Shown here: one piece after another, positions 25,785-33,801 of the stretch | Layout: each line of letters begins with the position of its first letter | Numbering within the stretch: position 1 is the stretch's first letter | Assembly (NCBI GenBank): GCA_016933115.1 | Contig: JAFGBL010000210.1 | Coordinates: forward strand, 1-58,075 | DNA: 58,075 bases | Direction: 5' to 3' | DNA from: Bacteroidales bacterium | GTDB lineage: Bacteria; Bacteroidota; Bacteroidia; Bacteroidales; JAADJA01 | Position numbers and translations under genes: made by a program | Notes under the pieces: model-generated | What the model was told of the DNA's origin: nothing | The model's database searches: none | What the model saw: only the letters and a program-made list of their open reading frames with translations

Positions 25785-26801
25785 TTAAACGACGTTCACC
25801 TCCAGTTCCAGTGCCACCCCGAACTTCTCAAATACCGATTTTTGAATTTTTTCCGACAGGTTTAAAATCTCCATTCCGCTGGCATTGCTATGATTCACCA
25901 GTACCAACGCCTGTCTGTCATGAACTCCGGCATTTCCTTCGCGGTAGCCCTTCCAACCGCAACAGTCGATCAGCCATCCGGCGGCAAGTTTATAAGTGTT
26001 ATCGGATTGGGCAAAGGAAACCAGGTCGGGATATTGTTTCTTCAAAATATCATGCTGTACTGCAGAAATACTGGGATTTTTAAAAAAGCTCCCAGCATTT
26101 CCAATTTCTGCCGGATCAGGCAATTTGCTTTTCCTGATCCGGATCACAGCTTCCCTGATAGAGTTTATACTCAACTCTTTTACCTCCATTCGATTCAGTT
26201 CGTCTCTCACCGTACCATAACCCGTTTTGAACACCGGGACTTTATCCAACCGGTAAGTAACGGAAAGAATCACACCTTTATCCTTTAATTCGCCTTTAAA
26301 AATGCTGTAACGGTATCCGAAAGCACATTCCTTTTCATTAAAGGCCCGGACTTTTTCGGATTCGAAATTGTAAAATTCAAGTTCTTCAAAGTGATCCCGC
26401 ATTTCTACTCCATAAGCTCCTATATTCTGGATTGGACTGGCTCCGACATTGCCGGGGATCAAAGATAAATTCTCAATCCCTGCAAAACCATTATGAGCGC
26501 AATACTGAACAAAACTATCCCAATTTTCACCTGCCGCCACTTTGATAAAAACATGTTCAGGGTTTTCCTTCAGAACCTCAACTCCCATCAAATTAATTTT
26601 AATTACTAATCCATTGAAATTTCCGGCAAAGAGCAGATTGCTCCCTCCCCCGATCACCAGCAGGGGAATATTATTTTGAAGGGCAAATTTTCTTGCAATT
26701 TTTAAGTCTTCGATCGAAGCAACCGAACAGAAGTATTTAGCATCTACATTGATACCAAAGGTATTGAGGGATTTAAGATTGAAATTTTCCTTGATTTCCA
26801 T
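25785..26801 (-). CDS. murB: UDP-N-acetylenolpyruvoylglucosamine reductase
   Basis: 338 residues. FAD-binding domain with LLVIGGGSNLLFAG and GNVGASPIQNIGAYGVEM, and the C-terminal MurB domain with GNAGSFFKNPSIS, in which the serine donates the proton, and NHSNASGMEIL near the end. It makes UDP-N-acetylmuramate for peptidoglycan, in the cytoplasm, with FAD and NADPH. The length fits the type I enzyme of gammaproteobacteria and Bacteroidota, with the extra tyrosine-containing loop (FGYRYSIFKG). The gene stands alone, with a -7 element immediately before its start. Confidence 0.93.
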   Translation of the reverse strand: MEIKENFNLKSLNTFGINVDAKYFCSVASIEDLKIARKFALQNNIPLLVIGGGSNLLFAGNFNGLVIKINLMGVEVLKENPEHVFIKVAAGENWDSFVQYCAHNGFAGIENLSLIPGNVGASPIQNIGAYGVEMRDHFEELEFYNFESEKVRAFNEKECAFGYRYSIFKGELKDKGVILSVTYRLDKVPVFKTGYGTVRDELNRMEVKELSINSIREAVIRIRKSKLPDPAEIGNAGSFFKNPSISAVQHDILKKQYPDLVSFAQSDNTYKLAAGWLIDCCGWKGYREGNAGVHDRQALVLVNHSNASGMEILNLSEKIQKSVFEKFGVALELEVNVV

Positions 26802-26806
26802 TGATC

Positions 26807-26814
26807 CAAAGATA
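26807..26814 (-). promoter_or_regulatory. Bacteroidota -7 element (TATCTTTG on the minus strand)
   Basis: The minus strand reads TATCTTTG, five bases before the murB ATG at 26801. Transcription would begin within or next to the start codon. Confidence 0.4.
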
Positions 26815-26864
26815 ATTCAAATCACATTAAAAACGATCGTTATTATTAATTTCGCAGTCTAAAC

Positions 26865-26870
26865 AGGAGG
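26865..26870 (+). promoter_or_regulatory. Strong ribosome binding site (AGGAGG) before a TTG start
   Basis: A perfect AGGAGG, rare in Bacteroidota, lies three bases before the TTG at 26874 and supports that rare start codon, although the spacing is short. Confidence 0.5.
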
Positions 26871-26873
26871 ATT

Positions 26874-27989
26874 TTGAAAAAAGTAATCGTATCGGTAATA
26901 AATGATCTGGTCACCGATCAGCGGGTTGATAAAGTTTGTAATACACTCGTTCGTCTAGGTTTTGAAGTGTTGTTGATCGGAAGGAAGAAAAAGGACAGTC
27001 CGGATTTGAATGAACGGCCTTACCATATGCACCGGATGGGACTGATATTCAGCAAGGGACCAATTTTTTATGCAGAATATAATATCCGGTTGTTTATTTA
27101 TTTATTTCGTCATAAATCCGACCTTCTGGTTTCCAATGACCTGGACACGCTTTTACCCAATTTCCTGATCCACAGATTTAGAAAAACACCGATCGTTTAC
27201 GACAGCCATGAACTTTTTACCGAAACGCCTGAAGTGATCCACAGGAAATTCGTAAAAGGAGTGTGGGAAGGAATTGAAAGAAGGATATTGCCAAAACTTG
27301 AGCATGTTTTTACTGTCAGCCGGTCAATAGCTGATGTTTTTAATGAAAAATATCACATCGCAGCAAAAGTGGTGAGGAATGTGCCGCCCAAACGCAAATT
27401 TATAAAGACGAAATCACGGTCTGATTTGAATTTGCCTGAAGATAGAAAGATACTTGTTTTACAGGGTTCGGGGATCAATATCCAGCGCGGAGCCGAAGAA
27501 CTGATCGGGGCCATGAAATTTTTATCCGGCTATTTGCTGTTGATCATCGGGGGTGGGGATGTCATTTCGGAATTAAAGATAAAAGTCACAACCTTAAACC
27601 TGGAAGATAAAATCCGGTTCATCCCCAAACAATCCATTGAGGAGTTATATCAATACACCATGAACGCAGATTTGGGACTCACACTTGACAAAGACACCAA
27701 TTTAAATTACCTCTACAGTTTGCCCAATAAGCTGTTTGACTACATCCATGCAGGTATTCCAGTGCTTGCCTCCAGGTTGGTGGAGGTGACAAAGATCGTT
27801 GAGAATTATCAAATCGGTGATACGATCGAAAGTCATGATCCGAATCACATAGCTGCTAAAATCCAGGAAATGATGTCGGATCCGAGAAAAATAATAGAAT
27901 GGAGAGAAAACTGTAAGTTTGCATCCGAACAACTTTGCTGGGAAAACGAAGAGAAAATCATTCAGGAGGTTTATCAATTGTATGCCTGA
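26874..27989 (+). CDS. Glycosyltransferase, GT4-like
   Basis: 371 residues, TTG start with AGGAGG just upstream. Two Rossmann-like halves of the GT-B fold. N-terminal half: VIVSVINDLVTDQRVDKVCN, DLLVSNDLDTLLP, PIVYDSHELFTETPEV. C-terminal half: ILVLQGSGINIQRGAEELIG, LLIIGGGDVISELKIK, and SLPNKLFDYIHAGIPVLAS, which is the donor-sugar site of GT4 enzymes. The DSHE box is typical of this subgroup. It would add a sugar from an activated donor to a surface glycan or glycolipid on the cytoplasmic face. The next gene overlaps by eight bases and is another glycosyltransferase-like protein. Acceptor and donor cannot be read from the sequence. Confidence 0.85.
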   Translation: MKKVIVSVINDLVTDQRVDKVCNTLVRLGFEVLLIGRKKKDSPDLNERPYHMHRMGLIFSKGPIFYAEYNIRLFIYLFRHKSDLLVSNDLDTLLPNFLIHRFRKTPIVYDSHELFTETPEVIHRKFVKGVWEGIERRILPKLEHVFTVSRSIADVFNEKYHIAAKVVRNVPPKRKFIKTKSRSDLNLPEDRKILVLQGSGINIQRGAEELIGAMKFLSGYLLLIIGGGDVISELKIKVTTLNLEDKIRFIPKQSIEELYQYTMNADLGLTLDKDTNLNYLYSLPNKLFDYIHAGIPVLASRLVEVTKIVENYQIGDTIESHDPNHIAAKIQEMMSDPRKIIEWRENCKFASEQLCWENEEKIIQEVYQLYA

Positions 27990-29115
27990 CAAACATTTGC
28001 ATATTGTGGCGTTCGATATTCCCTATCCGCCCAACTACGGCGGGGTGATCGATGTGTTCTACAAACTGAAGGCACTCCACAAAAAAGGCATTAAAATCAT
28101 CCTGCATTGTTATGAATATCCGGGAAGAGACAGAAGCGACAAATTAAATGAATTTTGTGAAGAAGTTTACTATTATCCACGCATCCTCGGAATCCGATCT
28201 GCACTTTCATTCAAACCCTATATCGTTGCCAGCCGCCGGTCGGAAACATTGATTAAAAACCTGACCAACGATAATTATCCGATCCTGTTTGAAGGGCTTC
28301 ACAGTTGCTATTACCTAGATGACAAACGGTTAAAGGGTCGGTTTTTGGTTTACCGCGAAAGCAACATCGAACACCGGTACTATTTCAGCCTGGCCAGGGT
28401 TGACAAAAACCTTTTCAAGAAAATTTATTTTATGATAGCCAGCATCAAGTTGCGGATTTACCAGAGAGTACTCAAACATGCTTCCCTGATGCTTGCGGTT
28501 TCAGAAAAAGATACTAATTACCTGCAGGGTCACTTTCCGGGTGGAAATGTAGTTTACCTGCCCAGCTTTCATGCCAATGATTCGATCAACTCAATGACTG
28601 GAATGGGAGATTATGCCCTTTATAACGGAAATATCGAGGTTCCTGAAAATGCACATGCTGTAAAATACCTGATTGAACAGGTATTTGCTGGTTCGAAACT
28701 TCCACTTGTTATTGCAGGCATGAACCCTCCAAAGCATATTTTAAAAATAGCTGAACACCATTCCAACGTTTCTGTCATTGCCAATCCCAGCGATGAAAAG
28801 ATGTTCGACCTGATCAAACATGCACATGTCAATATCCTTGTTACATTCCAGGCAACCGGATTGAAGCTGAAACTGCTGAACACCCTTTACCGGGGCCGTT
28901 TCTGCCTGGTCAACGACAAGATGCTCAATGGTACCGGCCTGGATGAGTTGTGTGAAATTGCCAATGACCCTTCAGAACAGAAAAAAATCCTGAATATGCT
29001 GTTTGAAAAGGAATATAAAACTGAAAATATTAACAAAAGGAAAGAGGTGCTCAATATCCGGTATTCAAACGATCACAATGCAAATAAGCTGATTGGCCTT
29101 GTATTTGGTACTTGA
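27982..29115 (+). CDS. GT-B glycosyltransferase-like protein
   Basis: 377 residues from the ATG inside the end of the previous gene; a GGAGG at 27965-27969 precedes it. Rossmann-type start (HIVAFDIPYPPNYGGVIDVF), a segment VYRESNIEHRYYFSLARVDK that matches glycosyltransferases of the wbpZ kind, and a C-terminal half with YALYNGNIEVPENAHAVKYL, LPLVIAGMNPP and KLKLLNTLYRGRFCLVND at the donor site position. The glutamates normally contacting the donor (EX7E) are not clear. Translationally coupled to the preceding GT4 gene, so the two probably act on the same glycan. The acceptor is unknown. Confidence 0.75.
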   Translation: MPDKHLHIVAFDIPYPPNYGGVIDVFYKLKALHKKGIKIILHCYEYPGRDRSDKLNEFCEEVYYYPRILGIRSALSFKPYIVASRRSETLIKNLTNDNYPILFEGLHSCYYLDDKRLKGRFLVYRESNIEHRYYFSLARVDKNLFKKIYFMIASIKLRIYQRVLKHASLMLAVSEKDTNYLQGHFPGGNVVYLPSFHANDSINSMTGMGDYALYNGNIEVPENAHAVKYLIEQVFAGSKLPLVIAGMNPPKHILKIAEHHSNVSVIANPSDEKMFDLIKHAHVNILVTFQATGLKLKLLNTLYRGRFCLVNDKMLNGTGLDELCEIANDPSEQKKILNMLFEKEYKTENINKRKEVLNIRYSNDHNANKLIGLVFGT

Positions 29116-29130
29116 CTTTATCTGGAACTA

Positions 29131-29820
29131 TTAAAATTGCACACTCCCATTTACCGGTATGACGCTGCCATTTTCGCATTTTAAAGTCCTGGAAGGAAAT
29201 TCTTCAAAAAGGGAATAATTGTGTGTGGCCATCAATACCGAACGGCCTGTTTTACTGATATCAAACAATAATTTCATGATCCCTTTGGATGTCTCCGGAT
29301 CCAGGTTTCCGGTAGGCTCATCGGCAAGGATGATATCCGGATCATTCAGCAAGGCCCTGGCAATTGCAACCCTTTGCTGCTCTCCCCCTGAAAGCTGGTG
29401 TGGCATTTTAAATCCCTTGGTTGCCAGTCCAACCTTGTCAAGCACTTCATTGATGCGGGCCTCGGTCTGTCGCTTGTCCTTCCAACCTGTTGCTCTTAAA
29501 ACGAACAATAAATTATCCGTCACCGAACGGTCAATCAACAACTGGAAATCCTGGAAAATGATGCCCAGCTTTCTTCTTAAATATGGAATTTCTTTGTTTT
29601 TGATAAGCCTAAGATCAAAACCCGCAACTTTGGCAACACCTCCCTTCATGGGAAGGTCGGCATAAATAGTCTGTAGCAGGCTGCTCTTACCGCTTCCTGT
29701 TTTCCCAATAAGGTAAACGAATTCCCCTTTGTTGATGGTAATATAAACTCCTGAAAGAACCAATATTTCCCGTTGAAAAACCGATACATTCTCGAGTTCG
29801 ATAATGGAATCAAGCGACAT
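29131..29820 (-). CDS. ftsE: FtsE-like ABC ATPase
   Basis: 229 residues. Complete ABC ATPase: Walker A GKTGSGKSS, Q-loop FQDFQLL, signature LSGGEQQRVAIARAL, Walker B IILADEPTGNLD and the switch His in ATHNYSLF. The placement of the signature, the short length and the PDIILADEPTGNLDPETSKG phrase fit FtsE, which with FtsX controls peptidoglycan hydrolases at the division septum. No ftsX gene lies beside it, so the partner must be elsewhere; a LolD-like ATPase is the alternative. It is convergent with the glycosyltransferase pair (15-base gap) and divergent from the next gene. Confidence 0.8.
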   Translation of the reverse strand: MSLDSIIELENVSVFQREILVLSGVYITINKGEFVYLIGKTGSGKSSLLQTIYADLPMKGGVAKVAGFDLRLIKNKEIPYLRRKLGIIFQDFQLLIDRSVTDNLLFVLRATGWKDKRQTEARINEVLDKVGLATKGFKMPHQLSGGEQQRVAIARALLNDPDIILADEPTGNLDPETSKGIMKLLFDISKTGRSVLMATHNYSLFEEFPSRTLKCENGSVIPVNGSVQF

Positions 29821-29830
29821 AACTTTATGT

Positions 29831-29857
29831 TTGCAAGTCCAAAATTACGTAAATTTG
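29831..29857 (+). promoter_or_regulatory. Bacteroidota-type promoter for the GH/FGE-like fusion gene
   Basis: TTG at 29831-29833 and TAAATTTG at 29850-29857 are 16 bases apart. Transcription should begin near 29864. The short spacing makes it slightly off consensus. Confidence 0.5.
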
Positions 29858-29916
29858 GAAAGTAATTGATCATGGAAGCCTTTAAAGTCTTAAATCATTT
29901 TTTAAAACCAACTGAA

Positions 29917-32682
29917 ATGAAATATATACTTGCCAATATTATCGCCATTTCCATCATTTTAATTTTGAAAACCGGAGGACTAACACAGGATACACTGCCA
30001 GATACCCCGCAACCAAATCAACCGAATTCAGTAACAGTCAATCCGATGCTTTCCTATTTCATAAATTACAAAACACCCGTATTTTCATTTATATTAAACG
30101 ACAGCCTTGTATTTGCAAGTAAATTTACGATCAAAGACACCATTTTCGAAATTTTCACGTCAGGCAGTGATACGCTGGTCTGTATGATGGTAAAAGATAC
30201 CCTGCAAAAGGAGGCTTTACGATATTATATCGATTTTACCAATATTTCCTCCGATACCATGATCCTCGAAAATGTGGTTCCATTCGGACAGACCGAGGAA
30301 AATATTTATATCGCAGGATCAGGACCCTGGGCCCTGGCTCGAACCTATTTGTTCCGGCCCGGCAAAGAACCCATTGGTGTAATATTACCCGATAATGCAT
30401 GGGAAATGGGGTATGGGGCTTTGCAATCAAAAGGGAGCAGCAATATTTGTGCGATCACCCGGCGAACAGATGTGGTTAATGCAAAAAAAGAAAGATATAT
30501 AACGGCCATTTACCCGGGAGGTTCGGTAAACTATAATTACTATATCGAAAGCTACACCGGCGAATGGCAGAACGGGCTCAAAAAGATGTTCCGTGAAAAA
30601 TATCTTTTCGATCTGGAAAAATTTGACAATAAGCTTTATCAGCGCAAGGACTTGCAATGGATCAAGGATCAGTACCTGATCGTTCTTCAGTTTGCCTGGA
30701 ACCATGAGTTTTATGATATTTATAATGATGGATACCATATTCAAAACTTCCTTCAAAAGGATTCCGGACTTATCGGCAAATACGATATTTTCGGCATCTG
30801 GCCTACCTGGCCTACCCTGGGGGTAGACGAACGAAATCAATGGGACCTTTACCGCGACCTGCCCGGCGGCCTGGATAAATTGAAAGAAATTTCGGGATTT
30901 TGCCAGGGAAATGATATGCGATTTTTTATTGCTTATAATCCCTGGGATCAAAGCACCCGACAAGAGGACCCGTATGAAGGGATGGCGGACCTCATCGAAG
31001 CGACCGGTGCCGATGGTGTGGTGCTGGACACCCGCGGAAGTTCGAGCATCGAGTTGCAGCAGGCGGCGGATAGCGTAAAACCTGGAGTGATCATGTACTC
31101 AGAAGGGATGGCCATTACCAAAGACATGCCGGGGATCATCTCAGGACGGGTGCATGATGCAATATACATGCCGCCACCACTCAACCTGAACAGGCTCATC
31201 CAGCCCGATTTCAGTATATTCCGGGTTTGCCAGCTCAGCCAGGGGCGGATTCATCGCGAAGTGGCCATTTCACTGTTCAACGGATATGGAATCGAGATCA
31301 ATACCTTTGCTCCCGGAAGGCCTGAATGGATTCCGGAGGAGATGGCCTATCTCGGTAAAGCGCTGAAAATATTGCGCGAACATTCATCGGTTCTTAAAAG
31401 CAACGCCTGGACTCCCCTAATCCCAACCAGGGAGGATAATATTTGGGTGAACCGGTTCCCGGGAAAGGATAAAACGGTGTATACGGTTTACAGCCTGATC
31501 CCGGAAGGATTTAACGGCCTCTTGTTCAGCGTTGAGCCTGACAATAAGATGCACTATGTAAGTGTCTGGCATCACGAGGAGATCAAACCTGTTGAAATGG
31601 ATAAGAAGTTTTATGTGACGGTTCAGACCGATGCATTTAATAGATCATATCTGAATTCGCGAAGTGAAGGAAGTGTGGATTGCATTGTAGCATATCAAAA
31701 TTTGATTGAAACCGACCTATCGAATACCCAACTGTCATTCGAAGCAAAATCTGGGGAAGAGATAAGACTGTGGAAAGGTGATCCATCCTATGGCAATTCT
31801 TTCAAAACTTACAAACCAGGAAAACACATTGTCAATCTGTTCGACACTTTTGGGCAATATGAGGGAAAAATCGTCATTCAACTGATGAAGGGCAATGAAG
31901 TTATGGACGAACGGGTTTTGCATTTGGAACCGGGAATACCCCGACTGATAAGTAAAATTGAAAAAACCGCTCCACCCGAAAAGCTTCCTAAAGGAATGGT
32001 TGAAATTCCTGCCGGGAAGATAATTTTAAACCTGGAAAGCACCGATAATTTTATTCCTTATCCGACTTATAATCCTGCTGATAGCATTGCATTACCGGCA
32101 TTTTACATGGACAAATATCCGGTTACCAATAATCAGTTCTACGAATTTATTGAATCTACAGGTTATAAACCATCGGATGCTGCCAATTTTCTGAAACAAT
32201 GGAAGGAAGGCAAATACCAGCGGGGAACCGAGAATAACCCGGTTGTATACGTGAGCCTGGAAGACGCACAGTCCTATTGTGCCTGGGCCGGCAAGCGCCT
32301 GCCCACCGAGACCGAATGGCAACATGCAGCCCAGGGAGCGGATGGAAGGCTTTATCCATGGGGCAATGAGATGGATTCTACCAAATGCAATTACAACAAA
32401 GGCCAATTGACTTCCGTGATCGATTACCCGGAAGGCTCCAGTCCTTTCGGGGTGTACGATCTGGTGGGAAATGTGTGGCAACTGACCAACGACGTGTATG
32501 ATAACGGAAGCTATTATTTCATCATCATGCGCGGCGGGAGTTATTACAATCCAACTTCGAGCTGGTGGTATGTGAAAGGTGGGCCGCAACCGTTGAATAA
32601 AACCCAGATGTTGTTAAGGGTTTCGCCCGGGTTTGAGCGGAATGCAACCGTGGGTTTCCGATGTATGATGGATGGGATTTGA
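29917..32682 (+). CDS. Secreted TIM-barrel glycosidase-like protein fused to a cysteine-less FGE-like domain
   Basis: 921 residues from the ATG directly before the signal peptide (about 1-22); in-frame starts at 29866 (TTG) and 29872 (ATG) would add a 15-17-residue N-terminal extension. Three parts: an N-terminal beta-sandwich about 30-210; a TIM-barrel-like domain about 285-500 with FGIWPTWPTLGV, DMRFFIAYNPWD, GADGVVLDTRGSS and MYSEGMA, whose Asp and Glu are plausible catalytic acids as in retaining glycosidases; and a formylglycine-generating-enzyme-like domain about 690-921 (FYMDKYPVTNNQFYEF, YCAWAGKRLPTETEWQHAA, YPWGNE, GVYDLVGNVWQLT, VGFRCMMDG). In true FGE the active site is RGGSYxCxxxxC; here it reads RGGSYYNPTSSW, so both cysteines are gone and it cannot mature sulfatases. 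It may bind a ligand, as C-type-lectin-like folds often do. I could not place the TIM barrel in a numbered GH family. Confidence 0.75.
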   Translation: MKYILANIIAISIILILKTGGLTQDTLPDTPQPNQPNSVTVNPMLSYFINYKTPVFSFILNDSLVFASKFTIKDTIFEIFTSGSDTLVCMMVKDTLQKEALRYYIDFTNISSDTMILENVVPFGQTEENIYIAGSGPWALARTYLFRPGKEPIGVILPDNAWEMGYGALQSKGSSNICAITRRTDVVNAKKERYITAIYPGGSVNYNYYIESYTGEWQNGLKKMFREKYLFDLEKFDNKLYQRKDLQWIKDQYLIVLQFAWNHEFYDIYNDGYHIQNFLQKDSGLIGKYDIFGIWPTWPTLGVDERNQWDLYRDLPGGLDKLKEISGFCQGNDMRFFIAYNPWDQSTRQEDPYEGMADLIEATGADGVVLDTRGSSSIELQQAADSVKPGVIMYSEGMAITKDMPGIISGRVHDAIYMPPPLNLNRLIQPDFSIFRVCQLSQGRIHREVAISLFNGYGIEINTFAPGRPEWIPEEMAYLGKALKILREHSSVLKSNAWTPLIPTREDNIWVNRFPGKDKTVYTVYSLIPEGFNGLLFSVEPDNKMHYVSVWHHEEIKPVEMDKKFYVTVQTDAFNRSYLNSRSEGSVDCIVAYQNLIETDLSNTQLSFEAKSGEEIRLWKGDPSYGNSFKTYKPGKHIVNLFDTFGQYEGKIVIQLMKGNEVMDERVLHLEPGIPRLISKIEKTAPPEKLPKGMVEIPAGKIILNLESTDNFIPYPTYNPADSIALPAFYMDKYPVTNNQFYEFIESTGYKPSDAANFLKQWKEGKYQRGTENNPVVYVSLEDAQSYCAWAGKRLPTETEWQHAAQGADGRLYPWGNEMDSTKCNYNKGQLTSVIDYPEGSSPFGVYDLVGNVWQLTNDVYDNGSYYFIIMRGGSYYNPTSSWWYVKGGPQPLNKTQMLLRVSPGFERNATVGFRCMMDGI

Positions 32683-33003
32683 AAGGGGCTTTTTGAAAAT
32701 TGCCTTCACGTATAAATAATTACAAAATTTATGAGAAATAAAATCAACGTATTTCTGCGAAATCCGCGAAAAAAAAGTTCTCTTACTTGTTGCAAATCAT
32801 GAAATATTTGACCGATAAATAGCAATCAAATCTGAATTATTCTATAATTTTGTTTTGTAATTCTGTAAAATGGAAAGCTGTTTCATTTGTATTAAGAACT
32901 ATAACCATTCCGGCCGCAAGCTTTTCGAATGCTGGATTTGTTAGTATTTCGGTTGATCCGACATTTATCCCCCAAATTTTTCTAATTCATTAAATTAGTA
33001 CTT
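32683..33003. other. Intergenic region, 321 bases
   Basis: AT-rich spacer between the fusion gene and the glycyl-radical operon. A stretch near 32751-32775 reads TATTTCTGCGAAATCCGCGAA, a near-duplicated half that I have seen as a drifting repeat in Bacteroidota spacers. No clear -7 element precedes the activase gene; its promoter is not identified. Confidence 0.4.
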
Positions 33004-33768
33004 ATGTCTGTTGCAGGCATCATATTTAATATCCAGCGGTTCTCGGTGAATGACGGCCCTGGTATCCGGACGACGGTTTTTTTGAAAGGCTGTCCGCTTT
33101 CGTGCTGGTGGTGCCACAATCCGGAGGGCAGGGCACAAGGAATTGTTAAAATAAATGGAAATACTATCGGGCAATCAATTACTCCTGAAAAACTACTAAA
33201 AATCCTCTTGAAAGACCGCGTATTTTATGAAGAATCGGGAGGGGGAGTTACTTTTTCCGGGGGAGAGCCACTGGCACAACCTGAATTTTTATCCGAAATC
33301 CTTTCACTTTGCAGGCAGGCTGGAATTCATACAACTGTAGATACAACGGGCTATGCGGATCAGGCAATTTTCAAAGATATGCTTCCAATTACCGACCTTT
33401 GGTTGTATGATCTGAAATTGATGGACCCGGTTCAGCACCTGAAATATACTGAGGTTTCCAATTATGAAATACTCGCCAACCTTGAATATTTAATGAAAAA
33501 TCAAGCCCAGGTGATTATCCGGATACCGCTGATCCCTGGCATCACGGCAACCCAGGTCAATATTGAACAATTGATTACCTATCTGGATAAATTTGATCCC
33601 AAACCCGAAGTCAACCTGCTCCCATACCATAAAATCGCAATCGGAAAATACCAGAAATTCAACATCACCGACAGGATGATCGGAGTGGAGGAATTATCAA
33701 AGGAAGAAACAGATCGGTACGCTGCTCAATTTGAAAATTCGTACTTTATGGTTCAAATTGGCGGTTAA
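33004..33768 (+). CDS. Glycyl radical enzyme activase (radical SAM), probably for HypD
   Basis: 254 residues. Radical SAM protein of the pyruvate-formate-lyase-activase type: FSVNDGPGIRTTVFLKGCPL and the cluster motif CPLSCWWC (CxxxCxxC), FSGGEPLAQP for SAM binding, and LWLYDLKLMDP. It uses SAM to abstract a hydrogen from the glycine of its partner enzyme, creating the stable glycyl radical. Many activases of non-PFL glycyl radical enzymes carry an inserted ferredoxin-like domain with two extra [4Fe-4S] clusters after the motif; here this region is only about 25 residues and has no cysteines, so only the SAM cluster is expected. The partner gene starts 33 bases downstream, in the same operon. 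Confidence 0.92.
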   Translation: MSVAGIIFNIQRFSVNDGPGIRTTVFLKGCPLSCWWCHNPEGRAQGIVKINGNTIGQSITPEKLLKILLKDRVFYEESGGGVTFSGGEPLAQPEFLSEILSLCRQAGIHTTVDTTGYADQAIFKDMLPITDLWLYDLKLMDPVQHLKYTEVSNYEILANLEYLMKNQAQVIIRIPLIPGITATQVNIEQLITYLDKFDPKPEVNLLPYHKIAIGKYQKFNITDRMIGVEELSKEETDRYAAQFENSYFMVQIGG

Positions 33769-33801
33769 AAAACATTTTTAAAACAACAGATTATCAAAAG
33801 C

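Noticed and set aside
30427-30963. Minus-strand frame of 178 codons within the GH/FGE fusion gene
   Set aside because: Antisense to a strong coding region with recognisable domains; no independent support.
31990-32682. A working sulfatase-maturing enzyme
   Set aside because: Both active-site cysteines of FGE are replaced, and no sulfatase gene is in the window.
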